14,949 nt of DNA from Candidatus Poseidoniaceae archaeon (lineage in GTDB: Archaea; Thermoplasmatota; Poseidoniia; Poseidoniales; Poseidoniaceae). The notes below the pieces were generated by a model. The model was not told where the DNA came from. It did not search any database and saw nothing but the letters and a program-made list of their open reading frames with translations. This document shows, piece by piece, positions 12,649-14,949 of the stretch. Location: positions 1 to 14,949 of the forward strand of contig JAPKCL010000037.1 in NCBI GenBank assembly GCA_028822955.1, read 5' to 3'. Each line of letters begins with the position of its first letter. Position 1 is the first letter of the stretch. The position numbers were made by a program, and so were the translations under genes.

Positions 12649-14277
12649 ATGGTACAACGGTTATTCGGTACTGACGGTATCCGTGGGAAAATTGTCAAGG
12701 CAAATTCTGATGAAAAGGCGGCATTAACTGCATTGCATGAAGCACGTAGCGTTTGCCCGACCCTCATGCGTTTAGTTGGAGAGGCTCTTGGACATCTTAT
12801 TGATACACTTCCTGGTGAAGGGGAATTGGTTGTTATTGGCTGGGATGAACGGCCGGGTAACCAAGCATTGGTCGAAGGCGTTACACTCGGCCTTCGTCTT
12901 GCGGGTTGTACCGTGGCGCATATTGGAATATGTGCGACACCAGCCCTCCATTTTGGCGTATTATGGCATAAGGCTCGCCTTGGTTGTATGATTACTGCAA
13001 GCCATAATCCAGCCTCTGATTCTGGTATCAAAGTGTTCGATGCTGAAGGTTACAAAACCTCACCAGAATTTGAAGACAAGATTTCTAACCTCGCCTATGC
13101 GTTATGTGAAGAAGAGCGGGAAATCGATGAAATTGACCATGCTGAACTCTGTCAGCCGAACGAACGCAGTTCCCTTGAATGGGGAAGATCGCATCATCCT
13201 TTGTGGCTTTCCCAAAGATTCACGCACTTCAAACACTTGTTTGGAGTTTCAACACTCTCTCCTCATTTAATTCAGCAGCCTTTGCTTTTGGATTGTTCAA
13301 AAGGTTCCGCAAGTTCTTGGTTCGCAGAATGGCTAACCCATCACGGTATCGAGACTCAAGAAGTAAGTCGCCAAGCGGAGGAATTGAACAAGTCGTGTGG
13401 GGCTGGAGACTTCTCGCCTACTGCGACATGGACGGTGGATGAAGCCGCAGCATCAGAACATATACTCTTGAAAAATCTCAAACCAGCACCTTCCGGAACC
13501 ATTGTTGGTGCAGCGCTTGATGGCGATGGTGACCGGTGTTTAGTAATTGAATCAACAGAATCTGGATTTAGAGTGATTGATGGAGATGCGATGGCTGACG
13601 CAATGCTTGTTGCAGGAACTCAGCAGCAAAAACCATGGCTCATTGCCGCGAGTATCGAATCAGAATTGGCTCTACTTTCTTCTCTCAACCGGTTACCAGT
13701 AGAAGTTACATCGAGAGAAACAGCTGTTGGAGACCGCTGGATTTCTCACGCCTTACGAGTTTCACTCGAATTGAATACTCAAATGCCACGAATGCTCGGA
13801 GTTGAAGATTCTGGTCATGCCGTCTTACCTTCGCCACACCCCCATGAAGAAGGGCAATGGAGCCTGGTAGGTGATGGTTCAGCAACCTTGGTTGCATACC
13901 TCTTAGCCCGAGGAGTAGCCAAAAAGAATTTACTCATGAAACGAGGGTGGAAACAACGAATTTCTGTTCAAGAGGTTCACCGAGAATTATGGAATGGCAC
14001 GAATGAGTTGTCAGATGAAATTGAAAATATTGCTCGTACTCATTTTGAAGACTGTGGAGAGGTTACTCGCTGGAATCGACACGGGCTTGAAGGAGAATCG
14101 AATCTCATGCTTATTGAGGCCTTACTCAACGGCAAACCTCTGTCTCTAGGTATTCGTAACAGTGGGACGCAAGCAAAAATCAGTATTTCGCTACGCTTGG
14201 ATTCGTCTCTCGAGTATGAATCAATTGCACCGGTCATGCCGATTCTTGCGGAACACTTAGGCAACGCAATGCGTTGA
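12649..14277 (+). CDS. glmM: Phosphoglucosamine mutase / phosphohexomutase
   Basis: A 542-residue alpha-D-phosphohexomutase with all four signatures: GTDGIRG near the N-terminus, TASHNP with the phosphoserine Ser118, the metal loop DGDGDR at 291-296, the sugar loop EDSGH at 386-390, and the phosphate loop RNSGTQAK at 503-510. It converts GlcN-6-P to GlcN-1-P; the adjoining GlmU-C-like gene favours GlmM over phosphomannomutase. It is longer than the usual ~450 residues, with the extra length mainly around 150-220. The frame is open from an ATG at 12619, but I chose 12649: the ribosome-binding sequence AGGTGAGG lies just before it and GTDGIRG falls at its normal position. That start is 4 bases after the stop of the previous gene, so translational coupling is likely. 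Confidence 0.93.
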   Translation: MVQRLFGTDGIRGKIVKANSDEKAALTALHEARSVCPTLMRLVGEALGHLIDTLPGEGELVVIGWDERPGNQALVEGVTLGLRLAGCTVAHIGICATPALHFGVLWHKARLGCMITASHNPASDSGIKVFDAEGYKTSPEFEDKISNLAYALCEEEREIDEIDHAELCQPNERSSLEWGRSHHPLWLSQRFTHFKHLFGVSTLSPHLIQQPLLLDCSKGSASSWFAEWLTHHGIETQEVSRQAEELNKSCGAGDFSPTATWTVDEAAASEHILLKNLKPAPSGTIVGAALDGDGDRCLVIESTESGFRVIDGDAMADAMLVAGTQQQKPWLIAASIESELALLSSLNRLPVEVTSRETAVGDRWISHALRVSLELNTQMPRMLGVEDSGHAVLPSPHPHEEGQWSLVGDGSATLVAYLLARGVAKKNLLMKRGWKQRISVQEVHRELWNGTNELSDEIENIARTHFEDCGEVTRWNRHGLEGESNLMLIEALLNGKPLSLGIRNSGTQAKISISLRLDSSLEYESIAPVMPILAEHLGNAMR

Positions 14278-14283
14278 TTGGCC

Positions 14284-14850
14284 TTATCGACCTTGACGGC
14301 CTTCGATAGCTGAATTCAAAAGGGCAACTGCAGCAATGACTCGGCGATCTAAAGGATGGCCAGGTGGAATCATGATATCGGTTCGTTTGATGATTGGGTT
14401 GAACCGTTGCTGCATTAAAATCGGTTGTTGCCCAGCAATTTCAAAATGGTATTTTGCTGGTATAAACGGTACAAATCGACGTATAATTGCAATACTGTCT
14501 TCGATTAATTCTGCGTAAGGGTTTCCATTGGCATCGTTGATGGTCCATGAATCTTTGAGAATAGATTTCAGAAAATTACGCTTTGTTGAACCAAGGTGAA
14601 CTCCTGTTTGTGCATCGATGATGTCGTAGGTTGTTGCCAGGTCTAATATTGAACGCGCTTTGATTTGAATCAGAGCTTCAGTACAACTTTCATTGGAAAA
14701 GAGTACGATGTCTTCTCTTAACTTGAATCGCTTTTGTTTTGAATAAGCGATAAGATTCCCTTCAAGGTCTTCAAAGTAAAAAGCTCCACCAAAAATTCTC
14801 CAGAATTTCGTTCTTATCAAGTAGCGGTCCATTTGAAACAGTTGTGACAT
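14284..14850 (-). CDS. Tubby C-terminal / LURP-one-related / scramblase-like protein
   Basis: A 188-residue protein with the beta-rich pattern of the Tubby-C/LURP-one/phospholipid-scramblase superfamily: RYLIRTKFW, then FYFEDLEGNLIAYSKQKRFKLREDI, a central LATTYDIIDAQTGVHLGSTKR, WTINDANGN, and the closing helix of type LDRRVIAAVALLNSAIEG. Family members bind lipid head groups or membranes, but the archaeal function is unknown. There is no signal peptide. The longer frame begins with a TTG at 14871, but a clear TATA box (TATATA, 14874-14879) is centred 26-27 bases before the ATG at 14850, so I chose 14850 as a leaderless start; Met at 14832 is possible. It is convergent with GlmM with a 6-base gap. 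Confidence 0.82.
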   Translation of the reverse strand: MSQLFQMDRYLIRTKFWRIFGGAFYFEDLEGNLIAYSKQKRFKLREDIVLFSNESCTEALIQIKARSILDLATTYDIIDAQTGVHLGSTKRNFLKSILKDSWTINDANGNPYAELIEDSIAIIRRFVPFIPAKYHFEIAGQQPILMQQRFNPIIKRTDIMIPPGHPLDRRVIAAVALLNSAIEGRQGR

Positions 14851-14872
14851 AAAAAAAACCACATTGTGCAAA

Positions 14873-14881
14873 CTATATACA
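14873..14881 (-). promoter_or_regulatory. TATA box for the Tubby-like gene
   Basis: The minus strand reads TGTATATAG, the best archaeal TATA match in the window. Its centre is 26-27 bases upstream of the ATG at 14850, which predicts transcription starting on the start codon itself. An AT-rich tract upstream on that strand (AACAAAT) occupies the BRE position. Confidence 0.6.
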
Positions 14882-14949
14882 ATTTGTTCCGTAAAAAGGA
14901 CATTCGTGAGTTATTGTTTACGAATTCATTCGTTCGCCATTTCGCCTTC

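Noticed and set aside
12384..13031. 215-codon minus-strand open frame
   Set aside because: It is antisense to the hexapeptide-repeat end of the LbH gene and the GTDGIRG/TASHNP part of GlmM.
1..14949. Defence system, prophage or mobile element
   Set aside because: I found no transposase, integrase, terminal repeats, toxin-antitoxin pair or nuclease/helicase cassette. The tRNA has no duplicated 3' end nearby that would mark an attachment site.

Overview
The window looks like a chromosome fragment of an archaeon, most plausibly an uncultured marine planktonic euryarchaeote of the Poseidoniales / Marine Group II type. The archaeal assignment rests on genes: a DNA primase large subunit (PriL), a DUF373 membrane protein, an MptE-like pterin pyrophosphokinase, a stand-alone GlmU C-terminal-like acyltransferase next to a phosphoglucosamine mutase, and a tRNA-Asp gene without an encoded CCA end. 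Several genes also have a TATA-like box 24-27 bases before the ATG, which suggests leaderless mRNAs. The narrower placement is inference from overall flavour: Gly-Pro-Pro-Ser linkers, bacterial-looking SDR, Rieske and DUF523 genes, moderate GC and tight gene packing. No search was run.

Layout. (1) 1-1676, plus strand: the 3' part of a large secreted-type protein, a gluzincin zinc-peptidase domain (HEYFH plus a downstream EGGAE) followed by beta-propeller-like repeats. Its start lies outside the window. (2) 1677-1951: convergent intergenic gap. (3) 1952-3047, minus: DUF523-DUF1722 protein downstream of tRNA-Asp(GUC). (4) 3115-4545, plus: acidic, GPPS-repeat, coiled-coil protein ending in a degenerate class II aldolase-like domain. 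(5) 4535-7155, minus: an apparent operon reading MptE-like kinase, two-TM protein of unknown function, an SDR with a substituted catalytic Tyr, and a Rieske ferredoxin. (6) 7204-9640, plus: PriL then DUF373 membrane protein. (7) 9643-10221, minus: tandem CBS protein. (8) 10285-14277, plus: a five-gene run of zinc-ribbon protein, unknown 269-residue protein, small winged-helix-like protein, GlmU-C-like LbH acetyltransferase and GlmM. (9) 14284-14850, minus: Tubby/LURP-one/scramblase-like protein with a clear TATA box.

How genes may work together. GlmM and the LbH protein would supply consecutive steps to GlcNAc-1-phosphate, with the uridylyltransferase encoded elsewhere. The SDR and Rieske genes are so close (4 bases) that they are probably co-translated and may be functional partners. 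MptE belongs to tetrahydromethanopterin/folate-like cofactor synthesis. PriL is the iron-sulfur subunit of primase. The most unusual proteins are two apparent active-site-altered enzymes: the aldolase-like protein and the Tyr-less SDR. I see no CRISPR array, prophage, insertion sequence or defence cassette.
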